A stretch of DNA of 64,000 nt from NCBI RefSeq assembly GCF_950023065.1, contig NC_088679.1, positions 434,001-498,000 of the forward strand, written 5' to 3'. The position numbers and the translations under genes were made by a program. The notes under the pieces are model-generated. The model had not been told where the DNA came from, ran no database searches, and was given only the letters and a program-made list of their open reading frames with translations. Of the stretch, positions 24,101 through 36,465 are shown piece by piece; position 1 is the stretch's first letter; each line of letters opens with the position of its first letter. This DNA comes from Planococcus citri (Eukaryota > Arthropoda > Insecta > Hemiptera > Pseudococcidae).

Positions 24101-27100
24101 ATTGCGAATGAAAACCTACGTATTTCAAAATGTCATTACTCGTAAGTTGGATTGAAAAACAGCATTTCCCCACAAACAGAATCCTCAGCTTCGTGATTTT
24201 ACAAATTTTGTGCCTCCCACCCTCCGCTTTACCAAAGTTGAATTATTTTTGATGTGCGACGAGGCGAGCGGTCGATGAAATTAAAACCGACGCGACGCGA
24301 CGCGACGTCCCGTCCGCAACAAATCTACAATTCTATATTATCTTTACCTACTTACTGCATTTTTCAGAATTTTACATTCGTAGGTCATTTTTAGAGGTAA
24401 CTACGAGTACGTCTATTTACATATCCTAAAGCTAGCGAGAACGGTTAAAAAGTGACAATTGGAGGCGACGAAGGTACACGCTCGACGCAAATCTTTTTTG
24501 CCTTTTTTCCCGGAAATTTTTCACGTCCGTCTAAATTCTTCATCGTGGATCACATTGCGACGAAGGCTAGGCCGCCGACGTCCAATTTCAATACACTTGG
24601 CGTCGAACGTCGCTTTTCGGTGGTCGACGTTAATTTGCAGAATTTTGATTTTTGACACGTGAAACGTCGCATCGCATCGCATCGCATCGAGTCGAAAAAA
24701 TGGTGTAATTGGTGGTGGTGGTGGTGGGGGGAGGGGGAGGGGGTGTTGTGGCGATTGGCGCGGCGCGGCGTGGGTAAGCGCCTAAAAGCTGGTTTCGTGT
24801 AGTAGGTAATAAAAACTTTGATACTTAAATTTCAAAGAAAATGTTTCGGCGACATTATAAAACTATATAATGGAGTCGAATTTACTCGTAAACAGGCCGC
24901 GGCCGTATTCGCGCGCAAACGAGCGTAAATACTGCGAATATTTTACCGGCGTCGCGTATCACCGCCCACCCCGCACTCGCACCCGCGCCCGCGCCCGCAC
25001 CATCTCATTCCCACGTCAGCGTCACGCCGCCGTTAACAATTTTGTCTTTTCTTCGCCGGTTTTTTTTTGTCCTTCTTTTTTCCAACTCTGTTTTCAAACT
25101 TTTTGCATTTTCGTAATTGTAACTGAGAAGCGCGCCCCGCCCGCGCCCGTACAACGCACAATCTACTCGACGTACCTACGATGACGCCGACCGGGCCGCG
25201 ACCAGCCGAAATGGGTAGAGTGGTACTTTACTTACTACGAGTACTTAGTACTTACGACTGCGAGAACTACCTTCTGCGCACTCTGTACGGTGCAGTGTAC
25301 GAGTGTCGAGTACGTAGGTCTACGTAGGTATGTAAATGTACATATTACGAACGTAAACGTTGTACCTATTATACGAGTACGACACGTATTATGTGTATGT
25401 AGGCAATAGGCATCCGGCTACCAGTTACATATACCAGCAAAATAAGCAATACACACGAACGCGAGCGAGCGAGCTTGTGGTCAAAACGGCGTAAAATACA
25501 TACAGTACAATATTACGAGTACGAGTACGAGTACGCGTACAATTGTTGCTCTTGTCGTCTTGTCATCAGACGTCAGTTGACACAGTGACACGTTCGTTCG
25601 AGTCGAGGCTACGATAAACTTCAAGTTCAATCTCGTACGAGTAGTTCGCGAACGAATTTATTTATCTTTCCATGAGCTTGAGCCTGAGCGTCGTTCAAGA
25701 GCTCGTTTACGATATGTGAACAAAATTGGAGAAAGCGCAATAAAAAATGATCCAACGCATGGACCAACCAACGAATTGAAATCGAATTGAATCGAATCGA
25801 ACCGAACCGAACCGAACGTACCGAACTTGAAGTTGTTGAACTTGGCCGCGAGTACAAATGAGTCATACTCGTACTCGTATATGTTATGTACATGACGACA
25901 GTCGGCGGCGCGGCGTGGCGCGGCGCTGCTCTACATCGCCGAGTCGAGTCTCGAGTCGCAGCGACTTGTGTGCTGTGCATGACCGCCGCAGGTGCTATTC
26001 GCATTCGCGAGAAAGTAATACTTAGGTACTCGTAATTACATATTTTCAGCGAGCAATTTACGACAACTACGAGTACAATGGCGATGCATCGTTTGCAGTG
26101 CTTGGCACACGTCCGTCATATTCTACTCGATGAGGGACACTTGACTGTCACACGTATAAGATGATACCTACAATTACGAGTACGACACCTACGTAAAATG
26201 TTTGTACATAGGCACAGCCTACGTACTACGTACTACGTACTACGTAATACGTAATACGTAATACGTATGCAGTGCATTACGATGCACTGTTTGGTGAGGC
26301 ATGTTCGATTGCCCATCTACATATGTACATACATTTTAGGCTGATGTAATAATTAGCTAAGTGTAAGTGTAAGGGAACGAAGCGCACGTACGCGTACGTA
26401 GGTAGTACTAGGTACATAAATTGAACCACACAATATACTCGTATGTGTATGGTAGGTATCTACTCGTATAACGTGTGCGGATGCCGCTTATATCGTACAT
26501 ATTTTTACGACCGGATGGCGGATGGCGGCATAACCAGACTGTAATTTCTTAATAAAATGATGGATAAGGTTTTTTGGAAATTTTATTCGATCGTCGCATT
26601 GACGAATTACGTGTCTTGTGTTGGCATTTTTCCGGTGAAAATGGAACGCCTTCGAGTACTACGAGCCGAAGACACGACGCGACGCGACGCGACGCGCGAC
26701 GAGTGGAGTTGAAGGGTTGCGCACTCGACTACTCGTACTCGTACTCGTACTCGTACTCGTATATGTGTGCGTGTGCGAAGCGGCGAACAAGAACAAATTT
26801 TCGTCGAAACAGAAACAGAAACAGAAAAAGAAAAAGAAAAAAAAGCCAGAAAGAAAATAAAGAAAATATAAAGAAACGACGACGGCCGCGGCCGCGGCAT
26901 CGGCAGATAGATACGCGTACGGCGTACGTGCCGAGCTGAGTAGTGCTAGAGTGCCACGCCAGCGATATTTTTGAGCGCCAAAAAATACGTATGTCAACAG
27001 AGAGGGTACGACTACGTCTACGTCTGTCGTCTACGCGTAGTTCTACCCATACTCGTATACGAGTACGTTACCCCGCATCCACCCACCAGCTATCTATTAC

Positions 27101-28194
27101 CTACGACGAGTATAATATCGGGTGACAGATTAAAAGTTGAGCTTCGGATGTTGGTGGCATACGAGTATATGTACGAGTACTTTTTTACGCTTTGTCGCTC
27201 ACTCGACTCTCCCGGCTCGATGCAAATGGGCCAAGCTGCCGTCGAAATTCGGAAGAGTAACGGCCATTCATCCACCCAGATGCACACTTTACATGCACTA
27301 TGTACCTGTACTCGTATGTATGTACGTCTACGTAGCTACGTACTCGTTGTACTCGTACTACACTGGGATGGCGGCGCGGCACGGCGGAGCGCGAAAAAAA
27401 TGGAAAAATTTTGACTAAATTCAGCCAAGACCTTGATTTCGAGATGGCGAGTTTTTTCGTTCTATCACCTACATCAACACCAACACCAACACCAAAAGAT
27501 AGGTATGGTAGTTGTTAACTACCATACTCGTACCGTACTCGTATTTGAGATTCCGCGAATCCGCGTACACCTAAGCCATTGCCATCACCATCAAAGTCCA
27601 AGACCACTAAAATAATTTCTCATCAAATACTTATCACGCGTGCGCATCAATAATTACGAGTATTACGTCGGAATATCGAAACGATATCGCTTTTGAAACT
27701 GACAGTGAGGCGATATTTGCGAACACCGCGCCGCGCCGCGGTGCCAAATTGCTGTTCACTATTGTCTGCAAATTTAAAAAATCGAGAAAAACAGCACCCA
27801 ACTTGGAATTTAACTTTTTTTGAGTTTTTGAAAATGGCAGCGTGCAGCGCGGCGTAACATTGAATGACCGAAGCGGAAAATTGACACCGCCGCTTTCTAA
27901 AATATTCCACCAGTTTTGGAAATGATATCTTTCGATATTTTGGCGTAGGTGCCTAAAAAGTAAATGTCTAATTTTCGAGGACGAAATTTTGTCAAAACAC
28001 GATTTTACCCAAAAATTAGCAATCTTCGCTGCTTGTCAACCACCCGGTATAACCCTAAAAATGGTGTTGGATTTTGATAGCAATAACGCAATAGCTTATG
28101 TCTACGCAGAATCCCGATACCTACTACGAAAAAAAAACACGATTTTTTCGAAAATGTCTCCATTTTGACGGCATCGCACACATCTCTCCTCCAG
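18153..28194. other. 10-kb gene-free stretch dominated by octamers and tandem arrays
   Basis: No exon with a domain or convincing splice signals was found on either strand. TACGAGTA-type octamers occur several times per kilobase. Arrays include CGCCAT at 20732-20762, TGCCA at 22026-22075, GAGTAC at 25515-25535, ACTCGT at 26729-26762, GCCGC-type runs near 22756, 22886, 24760 and 27726, and a G-rich GGTGG/GGGGGA tract at 24711-24743 that could form a G-quadruplex. A poly-C run lies near 19235-19250, next to a GCGGCGTAGCCAA phrase resembling a hAT-type end. Confidence 0.55.
22026..22075. repeat. (TGCCA)n pentanucleotide array
   Basis: About ten tandem TGCCA units. The same unit forms an 80-base array at 36386-36465. 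Confidence 0.95.
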
Positions 28195-29214
28195 CAGGGA
28201 TTGTACTCAAATTTTTCTCAAAAAAAGTAACTTAAGTAACCAAAAAAGCTGGAAATAGTAACCAAAAAGTAACCAAAAAGTATCCAAAAAAGTGACCAAA
28301 AAATTTTTAATGTATAAAAAGAGCTGAGGTGACCGAAAAGCTTAAATCCATACAAAATATTACACTTTATTTTCAGATGTGTGATTAAGCGATGTGTAGT
28401 GGGCAAGGGGGGACCGAAATTCTCTCAACAGTTCACGCTAGATTCTCCCAAATTTTTACTCCAGACTCACCTCCCCCCCCCCCCCCCCCAACAAGATTTT
28501 TTCAAATAATTGGTCAGATATGGTTCGAACCATTTTTTAAACAAAAGTTAGGAAGAAAAATGCCGAATAAAAAATGCGTTTGAATTTTTTTATCGATTGT
28601 ATTATGTTTTTGGAATTTGTCGAGTTGATTTTTCCATTTTAGGAAATGTTTGAAAAGTGTAGTAGTAGAATTCAAATCTGCGAAAAATTTATGATTCGAA
28701 AGATTAAACAACCTCATTTTTTATGCAACACATTGATTTTCGTAGCTTCAAAATGTTCAAATTTTAAAAGTTTTCAGAAAATGACATATACCTGGGTATT
28801 TGTTATGTATTCGTAAAAATATGAGTAAAAGCCCGAGCGAAGCGAGGGCGAAAGCTACGAAAATTGATGATATGAGACGTAAAACAACGTCATTCCTGAT
28901 GATGTAAGTAAAAGGTTAATTTTCTTGGCTTCAAAATTTTTAGTTTTCAGGAAATTATTATTTTCATAGAAATACGAATACTTAAAAGCCCGAGCGAAGC
29001 GAGGGCAAAAGCAAAAGCTTTTGAAAATTCACAATTCCTGAAAGGTAAAACAGCATTATTCTTGATGAAAAGAAAAGAGTTCTGGGTAAAATTTTGAAGA
29101 AATAAAAAGGAAATTTGTGAAAAAACTCGGAAAAAGTAACTTTTAGTAAACAAAAGTTACTATTAGTAACTTTAGTAACTTGGTTACTTGAAAAGTAACC
29201 GAGTACAATCCCTG
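28195..29214. mobile_element. hAT-like non-autonomous element, 1020 bp
   Basis: The ends are CAGGGATTGTACTC on the left and its exact complement on the right. Subterminal DNA on both sides is packed with GTAAC/GTTAC repeats, a pattern typical of transposase-binding regions in hAT elements. A clean 8-bp target duplication was not found; the flanks read CTCCAG and TTCCAG. The interior has a poly-C run at about 28472-28489 and two copies, 157 bp apart, of the CGAGCGAAGCGAGGG unit (28834 and 28991). There is no transposase frame. Class assignment rests on end structure only. Confidence 0.65.
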
Positions 29215-30477
29215 TTCCAGGAACACCTCCGGGGCTAAAAAAATTTCCGAGTGACTTAAATTTGGTGAAAATCCTCGGATATTTTACATAGGTACGTAAG
29301 AAACCCGGCGGTTAAGTAAAGTACCTCTACCGGTCTACCAATGGCAACGTCGACGTCAATGTCAGTGGCAACGGCAACGGCAACGGCAATACCTATATTT
29401 ATAACGACTTTTGCGTAAGCGTTAGCGTAGATGTACACACTACACAGTAGTACACACGCACACACGTTCGAACGACATATCAAAGAGTGCTCGAGTTTTT
29501 AATTAGTCAGTTACCTACCTACTCGTACTCGTATTTGCGAAAGTTGATGATTTATAGTCATACACGTACACGTAGCGTAGCTCGCTTCGACGGCGAAGAA
29601 AAGAAAAAAATCACGGACGAAAGAAAAATTCAACGTTGAAGGTCGAGGTCGAATCGAGCGACGAGCGACGAGCGTGGGTGTAAGTACTAAGTAGAAGTAT
29701 ACCTATACGTCTACGTACAGACTATAGACACATCGCTCGATGATGTAAATGTACGTGGTACATATAGGTAGAGGTACATCTACATACCTACGAGACGAGT
29801 AAGTACGAGTACGAATACGAGTAATAAGCACCTAGACCTACCAATCACCCAAACACCTCTTACACCTAGTACAAGATTGCGTAGCGTGAATGCGTCATGT
29901 GTAACACTAGCTAAGTAGCTAGAGCAAAAAGTACAATATACTCGTATGACGTATAGGTAGTCCTATCTACCTACTCGTACGTACATATGTAACGAGTACC
30001 TAGGACCTAGGTATTAGACGTAAGATAAGTACAGGTACAAAAACAGGTACCTACGTGCCAATGTCGTTCATCTTTCTTTTTGGCGGGAATGGGATTTTCC
30101 TGCAACGATCCGATCGGACGATTGATTGCCTGATTGCCTGATCGTCATTCAACGACCAACAAAATCCACAAATGGAAAAATCCACGTTTCATGGTTTCAT
30201 ACGTACTTGTAGTACCAGTACCTATAAGTAATTAAGTATACCAGTACCTAGTTTAATTAGTCGTCTAAGTCGTCCGGAATGAAGAAATAAAGAAATTGAT
30301 TCGGACCGACTACAGTGGGATCTGCTTTCAAAAATTCAGCCTCCGATAAAGTTTATGTCTTTGTCCTATTATACTCGTATATACGGTATAGGTAACCGAA
30401 CCTATGCTGATATTATTGGGCACGCACCGTGTTCCGCATGCCCACGACCACGTATACGTAAGTCTTCAACTAACAAA
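29215..30477. other. Gene-free octamer-rich DNA
   Basis: No coding sequence is supported. It contains GGCAAC hexamers near 29362-29388 and many TACGAGTA, GTAGGTA and TACGTA motifs. Confidence 0.5.
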
Positions 30478-30940
30478 GGAGGTGCCCCAGGTGACATTCG
30501 CCGATTTCAACGATTCTCGCATCATTGGATAGAGGACATCGGACATACTCGACTACTCGTAGTCTGTTGATATTTCAGCCTTCCAGGGCGATTTTTCGAT
30601 TTTCACATTGCAATTTTGAAAAAATCGAAAAATCGCCCTGGAATGATGAAATACATTACATGTATCAACTTCAGCAGCTGAAAATTTCACTGTGGACTAG
30701 TCTCGTCATATGTACATACCTACTGAAATGCCAAAATAATATGAGAGGTTTCGGTATGCGACCTGCGCCGACTAACTATTTTTGGACAATTTTTCAAAAT
30801 TTAATTTCTATGAGAAAATCGAAAAATCGCCCTGGAAGGCTGAAATATCAACAGACTACGAGTAGTCGAGTATGTCCGATGTCCTCTATCCAATGGTGCA
30901 AGAATCATTGAAATCGTCGCATGTCACCTGGGGCACCTCC
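30478..30940. mobile_element. Foldback DNA element with about 130-bp arms, 463 bp
   Basis: The left arm begins GGAGGTGCCCCAGGTGACAT; its complement ends the element at 30940. The arms match over roughly 130 bases with few changes and include TACTCGACTACTCGTAG. Just inside the left arm is a second hairpin made by CCAGGGCGATTTTTCGATTT and its complement (about 30582-30643), so the inner end of the arm is present three times. The open frames inside are products of the repeat. No transposase and no clear target duplication were found. Confidence 0.8.
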
Positions 30941-32909
30941 CTCGTAAGTACTAGAATAAAATCTATACCTAATACGTAGACGTACACAAACGATGATACC
31001 TACTCGTATTACTCGTACCTACTGATCTACGAGTATAGAAACTACGTGCCTGCAGCCTGCAGCCTGCAGCAGGTATCTTAAAGAAAGTTGATCACAATTA
31101 TGACAATCGATCGATATTTAGTACGAGCAGCATGTAGAGCATCGAGTATGCAACGTCAAATCCAAAATCAGAGACAAGACGTGAAACAATCAAGTATACC
31201 TACTCGTACCTATATTCATCAGGAAGACGATGATTTCACTCGTAGGTACGATGAGTATACAATATACGAGTATGGCCATTGGCCATGGTAACGGCGCGGC
31301 GTACCTAATACGAGTACGTACAAATATATGGGGTACATGGGGTACATGGGGTACCAGGTACATAGTACATACTACATACGAGTAAGTAAACTGAGTGTCA
31401 CAATCCCACAAATTGTCAAAAATCCCAAATATTGACACTAGACACGCAAAAGAGCCAAAGTCGTGATAAAAGTGCGTGGGTAACCATCTGTTGATTTCGC
31501 ACCTGGTTACGAGTAGATTCGTCCAGGAATTGCGTAAAAACAACCCCGAGTACGAGTAAAAGCGAGTAAAGCGTCTACGGTCTACCCCAACCCTATACGA
31601 GTATTGGGCACCCTTATCCTACCGGTTACCAGCAATTGAAACGTTTGACAAACGTTAGAAAGCTATAGCAAATTACTCGTACCGCTAACGATTAATCAAC
31701 CGCAACGCGCAATACGAGTACCACCAACAGGCAACAAGAATACCTGCGATGAAAAATCTCATCAAAATGTCATTCCGACGCGCGACGGATAAAATTTGCT
31801 CGGCCATTATTTAAATACCTATTTATTTTTAGACGATACTCGATAATAAAATTTTAAATTTTTTTGACGTTTTTACACGAAGCGGTATCGAGTTAGATAA
31901 GCGACGACGATAATGCCTTCCTAATTATTATTGACTTTTCTCGACGGCATACTTAAAGCAACTAGTCGAATAAGATTTGCCGTTTTCTCTCTCTTTCTCC
32001 TTCTGATACGGTTTTTTTTTTTTCAATTTAAAACCGTTTTATACCACTTTACGTTGCTACTCGACCAGAAAATAGAGGCGTTCGTTCGAGTGATTTGATT
32101 TGATTTTTTCAAGGAAAAACTCGCTATATTTTTACTTCGTTTCGCACACGAGCACTTCACAAATGAGAAATGAGTTTAAGTTTGAAAATTACAACTGGTT
32201 CGGTAGCCGAAAGGAATGGCTGACGCTGACGCTGACGCTAGATTGAAAATGAACTACGAGTATAAAAAAAGAAAATGAATACGTCGAGAAGGAACTAAAA
32301 ATGGTACACGTACGAGTGCGAGTACAGAAATTACAATGTTAAATCTTACACGCGCGAGTATATTTGCGATGGCTATGGCTCTGAAAGATTGAGAATACAA
32401 AACCAGCAAAAACTTGGATTCTGGTCCAAAAAAAACTCGTTCTTTCGCACCATGTGGTTGAAAAATGTCTCGAAAAAATCCGGTATTTTCGCTAAAAGTG
32501 TTGATTGGGAAAATTGCTGGTTTCTGCGATTCGGTGCTGTCAGTGTGAAATGCACTTACGAGTAGGTGGTAGTAGGTAACTAGGTATCTACAACAAAACC
32601 CAGACCAGCAGAGGAAAAAGGAATACAACTTTTCCAGAAAGCGGTGTACCGCACCGCACCGCGCCGCACCGTGCAGTGGCTAGTGGCTAGTGGCTACTGC
32701 CTAGCCGAAACTTGAAATGAAAATGACCCTAGTTTGGTTTGCTATTCGCTTTCTACTCGTAATACGATACCTACGCGCACGTAAGATAGATTAACATTTT
32801 GGTTTTGGATGAAAATTTATTGGCCCAGTGTTACGACCACGAGGTCTTAGGTTGTCGGTCTATCGGGGCGCATCTTTAATACGAGTACGAGTACGAGTAG
32901 CTAGCAGTC

Positions 32910-32946
32910 GCGGCGCGGCGCGGCGTGGCGTGGCGTGGCGTGGCGT
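32910..32946. repeat. GGCGC to GGCGT pentanucleotide array
   Basis: A (GCGGC)n run changes within the array to (GTGGC)n, showing how one five-base unit can give rise to another by a single base change. Confidence 0.9.
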
Positions 32947-33864
32947 CCGTTTCATTTCCACTTTGCAGTTAGGCACCTACCTAATTGTAAGCACCTAATT
33001 AAGTACGTGTAGCGGGTAAAATCGTACATTCGTACGCATGTAGGTAGTTAGGTACATTGTACATACGAATGTACAAATAGGATACGAATATAAGTACGAG
33101 TACTCGTGTATCTACCCCATACGTACGAGTATATACATACTCGTATGTACGTATTGTACGGGTACGACGCGACGCGACGCGACGGTACGTACACGTAGTA
33201 CAGCGTGCTCGCAAGTTTTTGTATCGTTTCTACGGCTACCAAAATTAAACTACAGAAAGTAGGCTACGCGTATCTATCTACGAGTATTCGAAAAGACGGA
33301 CAGCCGGGCGCAAAATGTTATTACGACTGGTCGCATGTCTTGTGAATTACGTAAAGCACTTATGTGCTCTGCAATACTGAACAAGATTCGTGTAATTTTG
33401 AAAAATTTATCGGAAATAGTCGATCAAATGGTTCTAACCTAACCTAAACTGTGCCACTCGAGTGGACGAACAAAAAAATATTACCTATCGCGACAAATCG
33501 CCCATCTCCAAAATTGAAGGAACAATTTTAAAGACTTGGCAAGACAGGTATAGGCATAAAGTACAGCACGTACTCGTAAATGAGAGTTACTATAGCTGAA
33601 GCTGAAGCTGAAGAACTAACTGGTACGAGTAAAAATACTACCTACGTATAGCAAATTCGCATCGCATAACATACCCACTGCCCAGTTACCCACAAACATA
33701 CACCAAAGGATTTGTTGTACCTTGTACCTCTGCCTATTTTGTACTGTTACGAGTAGTTAGGTTTTAGTTATTGTACTTACTATGTGTAATTGTGTATTGT
33801 GTATGTATAGCGAGTACGAGTACCTAAGCGTAAGCGTGCCTACTTTATCGTCTGAATCACGAAT

Positions 33865-33898
33865 GCGGTGCGGTGCGGTGCGGTGCGGTGCGGTGTGG
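33865..33898. repeat. (GCGGT)n pentanucleotide array
   Basis: About six tandem GCGGT units ending in a GTGGT variant. Confidence 0.9.
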
Positions 33899-34754
33899 TG
33901 CTTTGTCATTGTGTGGCCCGCAAGTGTCCAACTTCAAGCATCGTATCCTAATAAAGCCTCGATTTTGCTTCTCGCTTAACCACGACCGCGACATCCACAG
34001 TTGCCTTTTCGGTACTTTGTACTTATTCGCCAACTCGTAAGTCGTAATCTTGTACACTCAAAATTTATCTGTTCGTCGCGTTGTTTCGGGAATTACACCC
34101 TTTAACACGCCGCGCCGTCGTCCCTCAAAATTAGGTACCATTGATAAAGTAACCCGCATTCGAATGCGAGTATTAGCGCGTTGAAATTTTTGAAATACAT
34201 AGCTCGTTCGTGGTAAATACTCAAAGATTATCGCCGCGCCGCGCCGCACCGCCGAAACGCCAAATACGAGTATATACGTACGTACGTACCGTACGTACGT
34301 ACATATATCTAGATAGTAATTATGTATGTAGGTATTAGGTACCTCTCTACCCTACCTAATACATATCTCGATATCGCGAGATTTTTAAATTATGTACAAG
34401 TACGAAGATCGGTGAAGAGAACTATAGGTAAAGGGTAAGGTCTATTGATAAACTAAACACCTCTGACGAAACTCCGCGTAATTCAACCAAAAAAAAAAAA
34501 TTGCCTCTTTTCACGGATACCTGTTTCAATTTCGCAAACGAAGCTGTTTTCAAAGGCATATTTTTCTCTACATATTTATTTGGCGTGAAACAGTTTTTCG
34601 AATATTGACAAATTTGGCAATCGGTACAATATACTACATAGGCTAAGTAGAAGTACCCACCTCGTATCTACCTTTAAGACTCTACCAAAGTACAGCGAGC
34701 GATAGCAAGGTAGGTGTAGTGTGTAAGTGTATGTGTACTCGTACGTTGTTTTCC

Positions 34755-34789
34755 CCGTCCCGTCCCGTCCCGTCCCGTCCCGTCCCGTC
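34755..34789. repeat. (CGTCC)n pentanucleotide array
   Basis: About seven tandem CGTCC units. The reading frames that cross it are artefacts of the repeat. Confidence 0.9.
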
Positions 34790-36385
34790 GCAAAAAGGAA
34801 AAATAACGCAAACGGAAAACGTCGTATAGCTTTGGGCAATGAAAGGCGAACAAGAGTGGTATTAGACACCCCGCTGCACTGCACTGCACCGCACCACACC
34901 GCACCGCGTACCATACCACATCATACTCGTCTGATTATAGGTACAGCTACAGCTAGCAAGGCAGGCTTCAAGCTGGGTGCTGGGTAGTAGGTAGAGGTAC
35001 TCGTAGGTAGGTAGGTAGGTAGGTACGAATGCGAGCGACGACGTACATATTAAAAAATACGACGACGACGACGATGGATAAAAGAACTCGATCAGGCCTG
35101 CTCGCTGGATGTTGTGCCATTCGTCGTTTTCGCTTCACAGTTCACACACAACCGGAAGATTATGTTTACCCAAGGTACGCGTACGAGTACGAGTACGAGA
35201 AAAATCTGCCGTCTTTCTGAAAAAAGCAATTTTTTCGTCAGTCGTTACTCATTCTCGTTACACGAATAGTCGAGTACCCCGCTGGAGTGCGACCGCACCA
35301 CACTGCTCGCCCACCACATCCGAGTCGTAGTCTTTCCTTCGTTCGTTAATAGATTTCGGTATATGTGAACCTTGGCCTGGACCAGGGTCTACGCCTGGGC
35401 TAAATAATACATACCTCCATTACATCGCAGCATGTACATACGTAATGTTCGTCTTTTCGAGAAAAAAAAAACACCTAAATCGTCGAAAATGGTATTTTCA
35501 ATTGTTTTTTATTTTATTTTTGTCATTTCAACAAGTTTTTACGTATGTACTTGGAGTAAAAGACGCGACGTGCCTCGAGAAAGGAGTCACCTAGCACACT
35601 ACACAGATGGCGGAGTCGAGATGAGAGGAGGGGGTTGAACATTTCCGTGGAGATACCTACCAAGGATAGGTAATAGGTATACGTAACATAGCTACTGAAA
35701 AATTTTCGAAATCGGTTAAAATGGGGCTGCGTGTTATTGAAATTTCAGAAAAAGAAAAGGTGGTGTGGATGTGAAATTTTTCACGCGCAAGTTTCTCGAT
35801 GGTACCTATCTTCCATGCTAGAAGTACATCAACTCAGCCCTCATATGCGCCGCGCCGCGCCGCGTCGCGTCGGCATGTTCGGTTCGAGCCATCGAGTGGA
35901 TGTCAAGGTACGAGTGCATGCTCGGTGCAGCGTGCAGTCGTGCACCCGTGCAGCTAGCAAAGTGAAGGTGAAGGTGAAGGTGAAGATACGATACAGTTAA
36001 CGCGAGTATCTACTCATTGTTCTTGTGCAAGTTGGACAGTACAAAGTACACTCGCACACGTACATACTCGTACATAGTACATATGTACAATACAACAAAT
36101 AGAAGGAAGATAGTGATGAGTGATGACGACGAAAGCTACGCGTAAAATGTTATCCTTAACGCCTAACGCCTAACGGCTCGGCTCGACTTTCACGAAACTG
36201 TAACAACCATACGACTTACGAGTAACAACAGTAACACAAACTTAAACTTGCCTCAAGTTCTCTATTCGTACTTTCGTACTCGTATTTGTATAACGAGCTA
36301 GACTAGGCGCTCGCTGCGTAAATTTGTCAAACAAAAATTAATTTTTCATCGCGCCGCGCTGCGCTGTTCCTCGCTTTCCTCGTCG

Positions 36386-36465
36386 TGCCATGCCATGCCA
36401 TGCCATGCCATGCCATGCCATGCCATGCCATGCCATGCCATGCCATGCCATGCCATGCCATGCCA
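36386..36465. repeat. (CATGC)n pentanucleotide array, 80 bp
   Basis: Sixteen uninterrupted units of TGCCA/CATGC, the longest simple array in the window. It has an open frame on both strands because no phase of the unit gives a stop codon; that is not evidence for coding. Confidence 0.97.

Noticed and set aside
27137..27418. Cluster of overlapping frames on both strands near 27.0-27.4 kb
   Set aside because: Several frames stay open at once because octamer DNA is stop-poor; no frame has a domain or splice signals.
30525..30911. 128-codon plus-strand frame
   Set aside because: It lies wholly within the foldback element and reads through both inverted arms.
10631..36465. Tandem arrays considered as CRISPR
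   Set aside because: Units are five or six bases without spacers in a eukaryotic genome.
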